Part shown: positions 62,442-64,000 of the stretch, piece after piece | Position numbering within the stretch: the stretch's first letter is position 1 | Layout: each line of letters begins with the position of its first letter | Origin: Dysgonomonas gadei ATCC BAA-286 | GTDB lineage: Bacteria > Bacteroidota > Bacteroidia > Bacteroidales > Dysgonomonadaceae | Direction of reading: 5' to 3' | Assembly (NCBI RefSeq): GCF_000213555.1 | Contig: NZ_GL891980.1 | Span: 124,001 to 188,000, forward strand | Length of the DNA: 64,000 bases | The notes under the pieces: model-generated | What the model saw: the letters and a program-made list of their open reading frames with translations, nothing else | Told to the model about the DNA's origin: nothing | Database searches by the model: none | Made by a program: the position numbers and the translations under genes

Positions 62442-63875
62442 CTAAAAATTGAAATAGATAAAAGCACCCACTTTCGAAAAATGAATTACAGCTATTGAAA
62501 ACAGAACGGCCGACAATATAGCTATTTTCGGCTTCGGTTTGAATTCATTATACAAATCGATGCTGTTTTTCGGGAACAGGAATACAAAATAAGACACTAT
62601 CAAAAGAATTCCGATTACAAATATCGACTGGATAATATCCGGATAAGCCAATGTGGTATTGAACGCCAGATGTGATATTCCGTCAAACGAAATTACATCC
62701 GGAATATACATCGTCTTCAGCATTATCAGAGCATCGCTCACTGTCCATGAACGGAAGAGCACCAGTGCCGAACTCACAAACAGGAAAGTAAGGAAAATCC
62801 TTATCAAGTCAGGTATTTTTTCCAGTTGCTTGTCAAATATCTTCTCAAATACACGGACAAGCCCGTGTAACGAACCCCATAGTACAAACGTCCATGCAGC
62901 TCCATGCCAAAGCCCGCTGACGAAGAACACCGCAAAAAGGTTGAAACAGGTACGGGCATATCCTTTCCTGTTACCTCCGAGCGGAATATAAATAAGGACA
63001 AACAAAGATCGCCCCAGTGTAATATGCCATCGTTTCCAGAACTCGGTAATGCTTTTCGACTTATATGGTGAATAAAAATTCACAGGCAGGTTTATATTAA
63101 ACATTTTACCCAAGCCTATTGCCATATCGGAATAACCGCTAAAGTCGAAGAATAGTTGGAATGTATAGGCCAGAGAACCGAGCCATGCACTGGCGAAAGT
63201 CAGGTGATTGGGATCAAAAAAAGCATTCCCCGAGAAAATACTCAACGTATCGGCTACAACAGCTTTTTTAAAAAGGCCGATAATAAATATAAAAAGCCCT
63301 TGTGCAAAATTATCTATATTGAAGAACCTATTCTTATCATCCTGATATTGAGCCATTACATCCTGAGAAAAGACGATAGGCCCTGCTACCAATTGAGGGA
63401 AAAAGGTGATAAAAAGAACATAATCCAATACTCCGGGCACTTTTTCCTGCCTCTTATTCACGCTTATCAGGTATGCTATCTGCTGGAAGGTAAAGAAGCT
63501 GATCCCTAATGGCAATATGATCTGTTTGAGAACAAAATCAGTATCAAACAAAGTATTGATATTATCCAGAAAGAAATTATAGTATTTGTAATATCCCAGT
63601 AAACAAACATTGAACAGAACTCCGGTAACAAAACAGACCTTTCTAAAAAGAGGCTTCACGGCATTCTGCACCCCTGTTGCCATTATGTAATTGACAGATA
63701 TGGAAATAAGGATAAGCCATACATAAGAAATATGGTTGTACCCGTAAAATACTAATGATGCGAATATAAGAAGTAAATGCTGTATCTTCCGGGATACATA
63801 ACGTGACATGCCGAAATAAAGAATCAATACTGCCGGCAAAAAGACAAGAGTGAATATATATGTGGAAAATATCAT
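62442..63875 (-). CDS. MBOAT family membrane O-acyltransferase (AlgI-like)
   Basis: 477 residues with about ten membrane segments. The MBOAT signature is present: SPYKSKSITEFWKRWHITLG and the invariant His in VSGLWHGAAWTFVLWGSLHG. AlgI/PatA/DltB relatives carry acyl groups across the inner membrane for O-acetylation of alginate, peptidoglycan or teichoic acid. Together with the SGNH-like gene 6 bases away and the glycosyltransferase, it suggests O-acetylation of an extracellular polysaccharide. It follows the partial gene at the window edge by 16 bases. Confidence 0.9.
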   Translation of the reverse strand: MIFSTYIFTLVFLPAVLILYFGMSRYVSRKIQHLLLIFASLVFYGYNHISYVWLILISISVNYIMATGVQNAVKPLFRKVCFVTGVLFNVCLLGYYKYYNFFLDNINTLFDTDFVLKQIILPLGISFFTFQQIAYLISVNKRQEKVPGVLDYVLFITFFPQLVAGPIVFSQDVMAQYQDDKNRFFNIDNFAQGLFIFIIGLFKKAVVADTLSIFSGNAFFDPNHLTFASAWLGSLAYTFQLFFDFSGYSDMAIGLGKMFNINLPVNFYSPYKSKSITEFWKRWHITLGRSLFVLIYIPLGGNRKGYARTCFNLFAVFFVSGLWHGAAWTFVLWGSLHGLVRVFEKIFDKQLEKIPDLIRIFLTFLFVSSALVLFRSWTVSDALIMLKTMYIPDVISFDGISHLAFNTTLAYPDIIQSIFVIGILLIVSYFVFLFPKNSIDLYNEFKPKPKIAILSAVLFSIAVIHFSKVGAFIYFNF

Positions 63876-63891
63876 AAATAAGAAAAATCGC

Positions 63892-63999
63892 TTACTCTAT
63901 AATTTTGTATGTTTTTTTACTGTACCAGCTACGTTTTACAAAACACTTGCTCAGTCCTATCCAGAAATTCATTTTAAAGCGGCTCCAAGCCTTATTTCC
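63892..63999 (-). CDS. C-terminal end of an upstream gene, truncated by the window
   Basis: A 35-codon open frame on the minus strand ending in a TAA at 63892-63894 and running to the window edge. It ends in a basic tail (VKRSWYSKKTYKIIE). Nothing identifies it. It lies 16 bases before the MBOAT gene in the same direction, so it probably belongs to the polysaccharide operon. Confidence 0.6.
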   Translation of the reverse strand, partial: GNKAWSRFKMNFWIGLSKCFVKRSWYSKKTYKIIE

Positions 64000-64000
64000 G

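Noticed and set aside
1..64000. tRNA, rRNA or known riboswitch
   Set aside because: I scanned the gene-free gaps by eye and saw no cloverleaf-like or conserved RNA sequence; a covariance search was not possible.

Overview
The window looks like chromosomal DNA of a Bacteroidales bacterium, most like Dysgonomonas or a close relative. This is inferred from gene content, not from a marker gene. The base composition is AT-rich. Many genes have the Bacteroidetes -7 promoter element TAnnTTTG (for example TATCTTTG, TACCTTTG, TATATTTG) and A-rich leaders rather than strong Shine-Dalgarno sites. The gene set also fits: PorP/GldK/GldN type IX secretion proteins, a TonB-type barrel receptor, a C-A-B succinate dehydrogenase/fumarate reductase operon, and many single outer-membrane barrels and lipoproteins. 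I see no rRNA, tRNA, CRISPR array, intact insertion sequence or prophage.

Layout. 1-2.7 kb: partial alpha/beta hydrolase, a barrel-like protein and an orphan phage-type HTH protein. 3-7.7 kb: pirin, metallo-beta-lactamase-fold hydrolase, DUF4924-like protein, and an ECF sigma factor with a two-TM partner. 7.9-12.1 kb: TonB-family barrel receptor, IclR regulator with a DUF1349-like protein. 12.1-18.5 kb: dprA with a LolD-like ATPase, ugd, rluF, and a second ECF sigma/membrane-protein pair. 18.8-25.3 kb: purL, a GT-C-like membrane protein, a DUF418 protein. 25.4-29.5 kb: tandem hotdog thioesterases, a barrel, a histidine phosphatase, a protein with a BamE-like C-terminus, a CDF metal exporter. 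29.5-37.3 kb: YgiD-type dioxygenase, YceI lipoprotein, LysR regulator, TPR protein, U32 (TrhP-type) protein, BlaI/BlaR1-type pair, OmpA-like lipoprotein or porin. 38.1-45.4 kb: ModF-like double ABC ATPase, small envelope proteins, miaA operon, DUF763, LIC_10190-type membrane protein. 45.8-49.6 kb: type IX secretion cluster porP-gldK-gldN. 50.3-55.6 kb: an OM barrel and a long coiled-coil lipoprotein with a divergent S24/XRE regulator, panE and a lipoprotein. 55.9-59.4 kb: sdhB-sdhA-sdhC (transcribed C-A-B). 60.2-64 kb: a surface polysaccharide cluster (glycosyltransferase, SGNH-like acyltransferase partner, MBOAT, start of another gene).

The most unusual content is noncoding. A 153-bp MITE-like element (46751-46903) has perfect 18-bp terminal inverted repeats and a perfect 9-bp target duplication, and sits between porP and gldK. 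A second family of roughly 160-190-bp imperfect hairpins begins with AGARNCTGTTTRAATTTT (four copies). A third family consists of mosaics of GTAACAAAGGTAACA modules in four intergenic regions; two of these carry the same 62-bp hairpin in opposite orientation between matching flanks. A GC-rich nested-palindrome element lies at 37.56-38.04 kb.

On the protein side, three loci deserve attention. The type IX secretion cluster lacks gldL and gldM between gldK and gldN. The Ala-rich coiled-coil lipoprotein with a barrel partner and S24-type regulator could be an uncharacterised envelope-spanning system. The BlaI/BlaR1-like pair has a proline-rich sensor with no visible penicillin-binding domain and a visible AACTATA-type operator cluster.
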